Assembly: GCA_014238445.1 (NCBI GenBank)
Contig: JABABC010000275.1
Coordinates: forward strand, 1 to 7,461
DNA: 7,461 bases
Direction of reading: 5' to 3'
Source of the DNA: Coxiellaceae bacterium
Lineage (GTDB): Bacteria > Pseudomonadota > Gammaproteobacteria > Coxiellales > Coxiellaceae
The first letter of the stretch is position 1. Each line of letters starts with the position of its first letter. Shown piece after piece: positions 1-6,692 of the stretch. Below the pieces are notes generated by a model, which was given only the letters and a program-made list of their open reading frames with translations, was not told the origin of the DNA and did no database searches. The position numbers and the translations under genes are program-made.

Positions 1-375
1 GAATATGACGGGCTCAATGCACTTACGGATCAACGTTATGATTTGATCCTAGCTAACCCACCGTATGTATCCGATGAAGAGATGCACACCTTACCCGAAG
101 AATACCTGCAAGAACCGACACACGCTTTGCGCGCTGATCAACACGGTTTAGCCATTGTTATCCGACTATTATCTGAAGCCAGTGACCACTTAACACCTCA
201 GGGCGTGTTAATAATGGAAGTGGGTAACAGTGATGAATACTTGCAATCCCTATTCCCCACAGTCGCCTTCACTTGGCTCGAACAAGCCAACGGTGGTCAT
301 GGCCTCTTCGCTTTATCGCATGACGAACTCTTACACTATCAACAGCAATTTAAGGTATTCATCCATGGCCGGTAA
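1..375 (+). CDS. prmB: PrmB, 50S ribosomal protein L3 glutamine N5-methyltransferase (3' part only)
   Basis: The reading frame is open from base 1 to the TAA at 373-375, so the gene begins outside the window; 124 residues are visible. They contain the NPPY motif (visible residues 19-22), which in the HemK/PrmB/PrmC family holds the glutamine amide next to S-adenosylmethionine. Downstream blocks such as NEY-like PEEY, the EVGNS strand and the TWLE..NGG segment near the end match PrmB (ribosomal protein target) better than PrmC (release factor target), which lacks this C-terminal pattern. PrmB methylates a glutamine of ribosomal protein L3 in the cytoplasm and affects ribosome assembly. The N-terminal helical domain and the SAM-binding glycine motif are off the window. 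The 3' end overlaps aroC by 11 bases, an arrangement also known from enterobacteria. Identification is firm; PrmC is the unlikely alternative. Confidence 0.93.
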   Translation, partial: EYDGLNALTDQRYDLILANPPYVSDEEMHTLPEEYLQEPTHALRADQHGLAIVIRLLSEASDHLTPQGVLIMEVGNSDEYLQSLFPTVAFTWLEQANGGHGLFALSHDELLHYQQQFKVFIHGR

Positions 376-1465
376 TCATTTTGGACAAGCGTTTGTCATT
401 GCTACCAGCGGTGAAAGTCACGGCCCAGGATATACTGTGATCATCGATGGCTGCCCTCCTCGATTACCGTTATGTGAAGCTGACCTACAAAATGCACTGA
501 ACCAACGTCGCCCAGGTCAAAATCGCTTTACCACACAACGGCAAGAAACTGATACCGTTCAAATCTTATCTGGCGTCTTTGAAGGGTTAACCACTGGCAC
601 GCCGATCAGCTTATTCATCCCGAATACGGATGCGCAACCAAAGGATTACGCACACCTCAAACAAACTTTTCGACCAGGTCACGCCGATATCACCTATCAC
701 GAAAAATACGGACACCGCGATCATCGAGGTGGCGGGCGGGCCTCCGCTCGTGAAACCATGCTGTGGGTAGCAGCCGGCGCTATAGCTTGCAAATACCTCA
801 AGCTCCATTTTGGCACACAGATTCAGGCCTGCGTCACAGCTATTGGTCATATTCAAGCGAACACCATTGATTGGCCGACCGTTAAAAACAACCCCTGCCG
901 TTTTGCAGACCCTGATCGCATACAGGATTGCGAAACACTCATTGAGTCATTACGTGCTGCAGGCGATTCTATTGGCGCAAAAATTTACGTCGAAGCTACT
1001 CAAGTTCCCAAGCACTTAGGCGAACCCGTTTTTCATAAACTCGATGCTGACATCGCTCATGCCATGATGAGTATTAATGCGGTTAAAGGTGTAGAAATCG
1101 GTGACGGTTTTAATGTGGTCGAACAACGTGGCAGCGAACATCGCGATACAATGCTTCCCTCGGGTTTTGCCACCAATCATGCCGGAGGGACCTTAGGTGG
1201 CATCAGTACCGGACAACCACTGCGCGTTAATTTGGCGTTCAAACCCACTTCCAGTATCATCACCCCTACGCCAACGGTAGATCATCGTGGTCAGCCCATC
1301 ATACTGACCACACCTGGGCGACATGACCCCTGCGTGGGACTGCGTGCAGTGCCCATAGCTGAAGCCATGCTCGCGCTTGTTCTCATGGATCATGTCCTGC
1401 GCGATCGCGCGCAAAACACCAGAAATCAAACGATAAACACGCTATCAACGGAGATACCCTTATGA
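365..1465 (+). CDS. aroC: Chorismate synthase
   Basis: AroC catalyses the last common step of aromatic amino acid synthesis, converting 5-enolpyruvylshikimate 3-phosphate to chorismate with reduced FMN. The 366-residue product is close to the usual length of about 360. All family signatures are visible: GESHG at 16-20, RRPGQNR at 48-54 (FMN/phosphate binding), FRPGHAD at 102-108 with the catalytic-type His106, GGGRASARE at 122-130, the AGGTLGGIS region near 273-281, and GRHDPC at 318-323. The ATG at 365 gives the expected MAGNHFGQ start and has AAGG nine bases upstream; the frame stays open further 5', but only through prmB. It starts inside the last codons of prmB and its TGA overlaps the asd ATG by four bases, so translation is probably coupled. 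The protein appears intact, and there is no fused flavin reductase domain, so it fits the monofunctional type that relies on cellular reduced FMN. Confidence 0.97.
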   Translation: MAGNHFGQAFVIATSGESHGPGYTVIIDGCPPRLPLCEADLQNALNQRRPGQNRFTTQRQETDTVQILSGVFEGLTTGTPISLFIPNTDAQPKDYAHLKQTFRPGHADITYHEKYGHRDHRGGGRASARETMLWVAAGAIACKYLKLHFGTQIQACVTAIGHIQANTIDWPTVKNNPCRFADPDRIQDCETLIESLRAAGDSIGAKIYVEATQVPKHLGEPVFHKLDADIAHAMMSINAVKGVEIGDGFNVVEQRGSEHRDTMLPSGFATNHAGGTLGGISTGQPLRVNLAFKPTSSIITPTPTVDHRGQPIILTTPGRHDPCVGLRAVPIAEAMLALVLMDHVLRDRAQNTRNQTINTLSTEIPL

Positions 1466-2487
1466 GCCAAACTGAATATAACATTGCTATCGTCGGAGCC
1501 ACGGGTGCTGTTGGAGAAGCACTTCTTGAAATCTTGGCTGAACGTCAATTCCCCGTCAAAGAACTCTTCCCACTGGCCAGCGCACAATCAGAAACCGACT
1601 ACGTAATGTTTGATAATAAACGTAAAGCTGTACTGAACCTTGACAGTTTTGATTTCGCCAAAGCAGACTATGCGTTTTTTGTGGCAACCAATGAAGTCTC
1701 TGAATTATATGCTCCCATTGCCACAGAAAAAAATTGCATTGTGATTGATAACAGTTCACGATTTCGCAATGACCCTGATGTCCCTTTAGTCATTCCTGAA
1801 GTCAATGCAGAAGTGTTGGCAAAACCACTGAGTAAAAACCTCATCGCGAACCCGAATTGTTCTACGATTCAAATGTTAGTGGCACTGAATACCATACACG
1901 ATGCTGTCACCATTCGTCGCATTGATGTAGCCACTTACCAATCCGTTTCAGGTGCAGGCAATAAAGCCATTCAAGAACTGGCCACACAAACAGCGGCTCT
2001 GTTAAGCGGGCAAGAAGCGCAAGTTGAAGTACTACCGCAACAAATTGCTTTCAACATCCTGCCACATATTGGTGACCTGCAAGAAAATGGTTACACCACA
2101 GAAGAAATGAAAATGCACGATGAAACACGCAAGATATGGCAAGACAACCAAATTGTTGTCAATGCTACGGCTGCGCGTGTCCCGGTGTTTTACGGTCACT
2201 CAGAAGCTATCCATATCGAAACTGAACACAATATCACCTTAGATGAAGCAACCGATTTATTACGCAACACCTCGGGCGTGGAGTTTTTAGAACACGGTGA
2301 ATACCCCACGCCCATCACACACGCAGCCAGCAATAACAGCGTGTTTGTCGGACGTCTGCGCAAAAGTCTGGGTCGCGAAAACGGGCTCAACCTGTGGGTG
2401 GTTGCTGATGGTGTCAAAAAAGGTGCTGCACTGAACGCCGTTCAGATTGCTGAGTTATTAGTTAAACGCGCGCAAGTGTTGCATTAG
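1462..2487 (+). CDS. asd: Aspartate-semialdehyde dehydrogenase
   Basis: Asd reduces aspartyl 4-phosphate to aspartate 4-semialdehyde with NADPH, the branch point to lysine/diaminopimelate, threonine and methionine. The 341-residue protein has the nucleotide-binding loop GATGAVG at 12-18, the phosphate-binding arginine around SRFR (99-102), the catalytic cysteine in NPNCSTIQ (Cys133), the YQSVSGAG segment at 159-166 with Gln160, and the ARVPVFYGH motif ending in the catalytic His246. This is the roughly 340-residue form found in Gram-positives and many other bacteria, rather than the roughly 367-residue E. coli form. Presence of the Cys and His separates it from the inactive USG-1-like homologue found in some gammaproteobacteria. 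The ATG overlaps the aroC stop as ATGA and follows GGAGA six to eleven bases upstream. Ten bases separate it from coaBC. Confidence 0.96.
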   Translation: MSQTEYNIAIVGATGAVGEALLEILAERQFPVKELFPLASAQSETDYVMFDNKRKAVLNLDSFDFAKADYAFFVATNEVSELYAPIATEKNCIVIDNSSRFRNDPDVPLVIPEVNAEVLAKPLSKNLIANPNCSTIQMLVALNTIHDAVTIRRIDVATYQSVSGAGNKAIQELATQTAALLSGQEAQVEVLPQQIAFNILPHIGDLQENGYTTEEMKMHDETRKIWQDNQIVVNATAARVPVFYGHSEAIHIETEHNITLDEATDLLRNTSGVEFLEHGEYPTPITHAASNNSVFVGRLRKSLGRENGLNLWVVADGVKKGAALNAVQIAELLVKRAQVLH

Positions 2488-2497
2488 GAACCCTCAC

Positions 2498-3700
2498 ATG
2501 GACAAACGCCGGATTGTTTTAGGCATTAGTGGTGGTATTGCCGCTTATAAAACACCCCAACTGGTACGCGACCTCATTGAACGCGGCGCTGAGGTTCGTG
2601 TGGTATTAACGGACGCTGCCAAACACTTTGTCACACCACTGGCTTTGCAAACCGTGTCTGGCTCTCCTGTTGCAACCGACTTACTCGATGCACATCAAGA
2701 GTCCAGCATGGGGCATATTGACTTAGCACGCTGGGCCGATACGGTTCTCATAGCGCCAGCCACAGCAAATACCATCGCACAATTAGCACACGGTCATGCG
2801 AACGATTTGCTCACGACCTTATGTCTCGCAACACAAGCACCGATTTGGCTAGCCCCAGCCATGAATACGCAGATGTGGCAACACCCTCTCACACAACGCA
2901 ACCTAGCCACCTTAATATCGATTGGCACACGCGTATTAGAACCTGAGCATGGCACACTCGCCTGCGGTGAAACAGGACCCGGTCGGATGATGGCCACCCC
3001 ATTAATCGCAAACGCACTGTTTGAAAACACAGAGAAACAATCGTTCATCGACAAGCATATCCTCATCACAGCTGGCCCCACCCACGAGTCCATTGACCCT
3101 GTCCGTTATATTGCGAATCACAGCTCTGGAAAAATGGGCTATACCTTAGCACAAGCCGCACAAGCCTTGGGAGCTCACGTCACTCTCATCAGTGGGCCAA
3201 CACAACTCACCCCCCCAACCGGTATAACAACCATTAATATTCTATCGGCTCAAGACATGCTACAGGCGGTCCAACAGCATCTGAATGACTGTGATATTTT
3301 TATTGGTGCTGCAGCCGTGTGTGACTACCGCATGCAAACCGTATCTCAACACAAAATTAAAAAAGGCAATCAACCGTTTCAACCAGCCTTTGAACCTACA
3401 CCAGACATCATTGCACAGGTTGCTCAACACACACCAAAACCTTTTGTGGTTGGCTTTGCCGCTGAAACTCACAACACGCTCGAACACGCAAAAGACAAAT
3501 GCCTACGCAAACAACTGGATATGATCATTGCGAATGATGTCAGTCAAGGGGATGTGTTTAATCAGAATGAGAACACCATAACCATCATCACGCCTCAGCA
3601 ACCACCGACTCATTATCCACGTGACAGTAAAGTAAAACTAGCCTATAACATACTTGAACATATCAACGCATCTATCGATAACCCTAGCCAAGTCTTATAG
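2498..3700 (+). CDS. coaBC: Bifunctional phosphopantothenoylcysteine decarboxylase / phosphopantothenate-cysteine ligase
   Basis: This fused enzyme (old name Dfp) joins cysteine to 4'-phosphopantothenate using CTP and then decarboxylates the product, giving 4'-phosphopantetheine for coenzyme A. The N-terminal CoaC flavoprotein half (about residues 1-180) shows GISGGIAAYK at 9-18, the active-site His73 in GHIDLARWAD, the PAMNTQMW motif at 120-127 and the lid cysteine Cys156 in LACGETGPGRM. The C-terminal CoaB half (about 185-395) shows TAGPTHESIDPVR at 191-203, NHSSGKMG at 207-214, AAAVCDYR at 271-278, KIKKG at 286-290 and GFAAET at 319-324. Length (400) is typical. AGGAA lies seven bases before the ATG. 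It ends the forward cluster; dut, which often follows coaBC in gammaproteobacteria, is not here. A run of seven C (3210-3216) lies inside the CoaB half, with the frame intact. Confidence 0.96.
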   Translation: MDKRRIVLGISGGIAAYKTPQLVRDLIERGAEVRVVLTDAAKHFVTPLALQTVSGSPVATDLLDAHQESSMGHIDLARWADTVLIAPATANTIAQLAHGHANDLLTTLCLATQAPIWLAPAMNTQMWQHPLTQRNLATLISIGTRVLEPEHGTLACGETGPGRMMATPLIANALFENTEKQSFIDKHILITAGPTHESIDPVRYIANHSSGKMGYTLAQAAQALGAHVTLISGPTQLTPPTGITTINILSAQDMLQAVQQHLNDCDIFIGAAAVCDYRMQTVSQHKIKKGNQPFQPAFEPTPDIIAQVAQHTPKPFVVGFAAETHNTLEHAKDKCLRKQLDMIIANDVSQGDVFNQNENTITIITPQQPPTHYPRDSKVKLAYNILEHINASIDNPSQVL

Positions 3701-3710
3701 CACTAATAGC

Positions 3711-4640
3711 TTAATCAACACAGGCACTACTCATCTGCAATGATCTTGGAAACAACCACACCACGAACCACCACGTTAAACAAGCAATAATGATGCCTGC
3801 AAGAATATCCACTAAAAAATGCGCCCCGAGCAACAAAGCAGAAACAATCACAAGGACCGTGTAACATAATGCGACACACCGCATAACCCAATTCTTCCAT
3901 AGAGCCAATGTAATCACCATTGCCCAAATAGTATGAAATGACGGCATCGAAATAAGCCCTATAGCGAATTGCCCAATATGCCTATAATGATGCTCTAAAT
4001 CAAATTGATGTGTCACCATATAAGCACTGGGTGAAAACAAAGTTGACGGGATAATGGAAGAGACATCAGTTGATGGAAAGAAATAATAAATTAATGAGCC
4101 AATCAAAAACGTAATCAACAAATAGGCTACATAACGATAATATTGCACCAACGACAAGGAAAGTAACAAAGCCAAGCCAACGATGACACCCATCATTTTC
4201 AGCGAATTATAAACATAAGCTAGCATGACTCTTAATGCACTATGATCAATAACAAATTGGACAACCGCTGCTTGACTATAACCTAGTGCCAAATCCATTT
4301 GATAATACAGATGATCTTGCAAGGGGAAAGGCGTCGTGATTAGGATACCCACCATAATGACCTGCAACCCAACCACCGTGCCCAGCAAGCCAATACCTTT
4401 GATCACGATCACTAGATATCCCTTTTGCACACCAGAAGCAATGGCCAAACAATACGCCATTATATTAGCCACAAAAAAAACGGCTTGATAAGAACGAAAT
4501 GCATTAACATAGACATAGTGAAATGTTATAAAATTAACAATGACAAATAGAACAATCAGCAGCATAAAAATCATCATACATTTAATCATCAACCAGTCGA
4601 TTGGAAGAATTGTCCGTGAGCGTGATGCAGTCAAATTCAT
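3711..4640 (-). CDS. PAP2-superfamily membrane phosphatase/phosphotransferase (paralogue A)
   Basis: A 309-residue polytopic inner-membrane protein with about seven or eight hydrophobic segments (roughly 23-41, 52-70, 76-101, 148-164, 168-188, 230-247, 253-271 and 277-297). The active-site pair of the PAP2 superfamily is present: PSFH at 233-236 and GAHFLVD at 272-278, supplying His236, the probable nucleophile His274 and Asp278. The classical first motif K-x6-R-P is not visible. That, together with the TTPFP...D segment near 102-109 and the YYFFP segment at 185-189, resembles the Aur1/inositol-phosphotransferase-like branch (PAP2_3). Such enzymes act on lipid phosphates or move phosphate-containing head groups, but the substrate here is unknown. 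The ATG follows AAGGG by nine bases. Parts of the gene are clearly AT-richer than the forward cluster. It runs toward coaBC, with only ten bases between stop codons, and is divergent from a homologous gene at 4838. Confidence 0.82.
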   Translation of the reverse strand: MNLTASRSRTILPIDWLMIKCMMIFMLLIVLFVIVNFITFHYVYVNAFRSYQAVFFVANIMAYCLAIASGVQKGYLVIVIKGIGLLGTVVGLQVIMVGILITTPFPLQDHLYYQMDLALGYSQAAVVQFVIDHSALRVMLAYVYNSLKMMGVIVGLALLLSLSLVQYYRYVAYLLITFLIGSLIYYFFPSTDVSSIIPSTLFSPSAYMVTHQFDLEHHYRHIGQFAIGLISMPSFHTIWAMVITLALWKNWVMRCVALCYTVLVIVSALLLGAHFLVDILAGIIIACLTWWFVVWLFPRSLQMSSACVD

Positions 4641-4837
4641 TAATAATATCCCTTAACAACCTAAAGCACTTATCCAACGTATCAAAAAGTCAGAAGATAT
4701 CAAGCCTTTCAATATAACCTTACCCTTATTTCTCACACCAAAGGCACACAATAATATTTTCCCCTTAGGCTGAATCATTATAAGACATGGTGTATGCTTT
4801 AAAATCAGGGATCAGAATATAGCCGTCAGGAGACTTC
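4641..4837. promoter_or_regulatory. Divergent intergenic region between the two PAP2 genes
   Basis: This 197-base AT-rich stretch separates two genes that point away from each other, so it should hold both promoters. On the + side a strong ribosome binding site AGGAG (4828-4832) lies five bases before the ATG at 4838. A possible -10 box TATAAG is at 4779-4784, and TATGCT at 4793-4798 is an alternative; neither has a convincing -35 partner. On the - side AAGGG sits nine bases before the ATG at 4640, and a TTGATA-like -35 candidate lies within about 45 bases of that start without a good -10. CCTTA-containing short words recur (near 4650, 4727 and 4764), but too loosely to call an operator. No open frame, tRNA or clear hairpin was found. 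The promoter role follows from gene orientation; individual boxes are guesses. Confidence 0.5.
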
Positions 4838-5764
4838 ATGACTCAAATAGCTCAGTTTTATCAAAAACACTGCTCCCCCTTTGATCGACTATTTTACATA
4901 CTCCTACTATTAACGATGGTGACAGGCATACTGCTCACTGCCATCAACCAACTCTTCACACACTATCAAGGTGTCCCTTACGCAAAATGGCATTTTTTCC
5001 TAGTGATCTTTGCCCTTATAGGACTGAGTGCTTTAAGCAAAGCCATCAAAGCAGAGTCACCTCGCCTATACACTCTCGTGCATAGCTACTCCCAATACTG
5101 GGTATTGATCATTGCAAATACCCTGCTACTACAAGGCATTCAGTACACCCCTTTCCCAACCATTGACACAGCATTATTGGCATTTGACCAATGGCTCTAC
5201 TTTGATACGACACAAACACTCCAATGGGTACATCAGCATAATCTCACTGCATTCTTTATGTTTTTTTATGACCTGCTCACCTACGAGCTTTTTTTCTTAC
5301 CCGGCATTATCGGGTTCTTTGTCACTCGCTATCGTTTTAAGCGTTTTTTGCTCGCTTACGTCTTAGCGACAATCATTGCAGAGCTCATTTATTATTTCAT
5401 ACCCACAGAAGCGCCAGCATCTCTATTAAGCTCCCCATTATTCCCCGACATGGCTCAGCAAACGCACATTAAGTTCGAAGCGGTTCATCAGGCAATAAAA
5501 TATCTCTACCCACCGGGAACTGGCGGGCTCATTGCCTTTCCCTCATTGCATGTGATTTCAGGGATTATGTACGCCTATCTTTGCATGGATAGGCGCTGGT
5601 TATTTGGCCTGATTGGTGCAGCTAATACGCTCATGATCCTAGCCACTGTGCTGCTAGGATGGCACTATCTAGTGGATCTACTCGCTGCAGTGGTGATTGC
5701 GACAGTCTGCATCCTTATCTCGCATCGCTGGATTGACCATATAGAAAAAGGCAAGGCAACATAA
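4838..5764 (+). CDS. PAP2-superfamily membrane phosphatase/phosphotransferase (paralogue B)
   Basis: A 308-residue integral-membrane protein with about eight hydrophobic segments (roughly 18-37, 52-68, 86-103, 137-162, 168-188, 231-249, 254-273 and 279-296). The catalytic motifs are AFPSLH at 233-238 and GWHYLVD at 274-280, giving His238, the probable nucleophile His276 and Asp280. The K-x6-R-P motif of classical phosphatidic acid phosphatases is not evident. The YTPFP...D segment at 103-110 and IYYFIP at 184-189 match the same places in the divergent neighbour, so the two are homologues, although overall identity looks low. The family suggests hydrolysis or transfer of phosphate head groups on lipids or lipid carriers; the substrate cannot be told. 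A strong AGGAG five bases upstream fixes the start. It ends 27 bases from the converging sufT gene, with small palindromes in between. Confidence 0.83.
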   Translation: MTQIAQFYQKHCSPFDRLFYILLLLTMVTGILLTAINQLFTHYQGVPYAKWHFFLVIFALIGLSALSKAIKAESPRLYTLVHSYSQYWVLIIANTLLLQGIQYTPFPTIDTALLAFDQWLYFDTTQTLQWVHQHNLTAFFMFFYDLLTYELFFLPGIIGFFVTRYRFKRFLLAYVLATIIAELIYYFIPTEAPASLLSSPLFPDMAQQTHIKFEAVHQAIKYLYPPGTGGLIAFPSLHVISGIMYAYLCMDRRWLFGLIGAANTLMILATVLLGWHYLVDLLAAVVIATVCILISHRWIDHIEKGKAT

Positions 5765-5765
5765 C

Positions 5766-5790
5766 AAGCTGGACAGCTTTCTTGGAAGAA
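5766..5790. terminator. Tandem short palindromes between converging genes, possible bidirectional terminator
   Basis: The 27 bases between the stop codons of the PAP2 gene and sufT consist almost entirely of two adjoining inverted repeats: AAGCT-GGAC-AGCTT (5766-5779) and TTCTT-GG-AAGAA (5779-5790). The first is followed on the + strand by TCTT, a poor U tract. The stems are only five base pairs and AT-rich, so a Rho-independent terminator is possible but weak. Position between converging genes is the main support. Confidence 0.35.
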
Positions 5791-5791
5791 C

Positions 5792-6346
5792 TTACAACAC
5801 ACCCAGCTCTAATTGAGCAATATCCGACATCATGCTTTTACTCCATGGCGGGTCAAATACAAGATCCACTTCGACATCCGTCACAGTATCCAATGAAAAA
5901 ACAGACTGTTTCACATCCTCAATGATCACAGGACCCATTCCACAACCAGGTGCTGTCAACGTCATTGTTACAGTGACTAATGAAATATTAGGCTGAGCGT
6001 CATCGATTGACACCTTATAAATCAACCCTAGATCGACGATATTCACGGGAATTTCTGGATCAAAAACCTGCTTCATTTTATGCCAAACTTGTTCTTCCAA
6101 TGACAAATCGTCTGGCATGGCAGCATATTGAGCTTCAATTGTCACACCTAAAGCATCAGCATCTTTTTTTTCAACCCGGGCTAAATTACCATACACATTC
6201 ACCGTCATGCTATTACCTAACGACTGCACAATGGACACTTCTGTTCCTTCATGCAATAAAATACGAGCACCCGAGGGAACCATAGCAGCCATGCAGTCGC
6301 GCGTGAGCAATACTAAAGAACGACCTTCATCAGAATCAATCATCAT
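5792..6346 (-). CDS. sufT: SufT, iron-sulfur cluster assembly/maturation protein with a MIP18 (DUF59) domain
   Basis: SufT is an auxiliary factor in Fe-S protein maturation, often the last gene of SUF operons. From the ATG at 6346 the product has 184 residues. The N-terminal part (to about residue 75) is the SufT-specific beta-rich region with TRD, VPSGARILLHEGT and the DADALG segment. The rest is the MIP18/DUF59 domain with DPEIPVNIVDLGLIY at about 96-110, TAPGCGMGP at 131-139 (conserved Cys135) and DPPWS near 165-169. I chose the ATG at 6346 because AAAGG (6356-6360) lies nine bases upstream; the ATG at 6355 touches this site with no spacer and would add three residues. It overlaps the preceding A-type carrier gene by 11 bases, so coupled translation is likely. 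A run of eight A in the coding strand (6164-6171) falls in two lysine codons; the frame is intact. Confidence 0.88.
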   Translation of the reverse strand: MMIDSDEGRSLVLLTRDCMAAMVPSGARILLHEGTEVSIVQSLGNSMTVNVYGNLARVEKKDADALGVTIEAQYAAMPDDLSLEEQVWHKMKQVFDPEIPVNIVDLGLIYKVSIDDAQPNISLVTVTMTLTAPGCGMGPVIIEDVKQSVFSLDTVTDVEVDLVFDPPWSKSMMSDIAQLELGVL

Positions 6347-6692
6347 TACTTTCATCCTTTATCGAAAAACTCTCACCACACCCACACAAGTTTTCAGCGC
6401 GAGGGTTATTAAATACCATTTGTTTTAAGCCCAAATCTTTACTGACAAAATCAATGGTCATACCAGAAACAGTGGCCTTAGCCTCCTGTGGAACAAACAC
6501 CACAACATCCTCTGCTATTTCTACTTTAATATCATCAGGAAGTTCGGACATCGCGAGTTCTGGAACATAACGAAACCCCGAACAGCCAGATGATTTAACG
6601 CCTAAACGAAATCCAACAGCTTGTTTATCAGCAATTTTAGTCCGCAGGTGCTTCACAGCAGCATCAGTTAAATGAATAATAGGATCATTCAT
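6336..6692 (-). CDS. sufA: A-type iron-sulfur carrier protein (SufA/IscA family)
   Basis: A 118-residue HesB/IscA-family protein that would bind an Fe-S cluster or iron and pass clusters from the SufBCD scaffold to target enzymes in the cytoplasm. The three conserved cysteines are present: Cys37 in SSGCSGF, and Cys103 and Cys105 in LCGCGESF, the usual cluster ligands. The FRLGVK strand before the first cysteine and the IDFVSKDLGLKQMVFNNP region before the C-terminal pair are typical. Its ATG overlaps the sufU stop as ATGA, and its end overlaps sufT, so it belongs to the SUF operon. That placement favours the name SufA over IscA or ErpA, although in the E. coli suf operon sufA comes first, not after the sulfur-transfer genes. 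The ribosome binding site is weak, consistent with translational coupling to sufU. Confidence 0.88.
   Translation of the reverse strand: MNDPIIHLTDAAVKHLRTKIADKQAVGFRLGVKSSGCSGFRYVPELAMSELPDDIKVEIAEDVVVFVPQEAKATVSGMTIDFVSKDLGLKQMVFNNPRAENLCGCGESFSIKDESNDD
6356..6360 (-). promoter_or_regulatory. Ribosome binding site that decides the sufT start
   Basis: On the - strand AAAGG ends directly against the ATG at 6355 and nine bases before the ATG at 6346. Normal Shine-Dalgarno spacing therefore favours 6346. No other purine-rich site at a workable distance serves 6355; GAGAG is about 14 bases away from it. Confidence 0.55.

Noticed and set aside
230..364. Upstream extension of the aroC open frame
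   Set aside because: It lies within prmB coding sequence, and the family start MAGN with a proper ribosome binding site is at 365.
1399..1410. Perfect 12-base GC palindrome GCGCGATCGCGC
   Set aside because: It sits within aroC codons, occurs once, and has no partner or intergenic position; chance or codon use explains it.
1462..2487. USG-1-type inactive Asd homologue
   Set aside because: The catalytic cysteine in NPNCST and the His246 motif are intact, so a working dehydrogenase is expected.
2196..3093. Antisense open frames opposite asd and coaBC
   Set aside because: They match no family, lack ribosome binding sites and mirror well-supported genes on the other strand.
4641..4837. Possible operator or small RNA in the divergent intergenic region
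   Set aside because: CCTTA-like words and a GATATC palindrome recur only loosely, and no strong hairpin with U tract was found.
6164..6171. Programmed -1 frameshift at the A8 run of sufT
   Set aside because: The reading frame continues intact through the complete MIP18 domain, and no downstream stimulatory structure was recognised.
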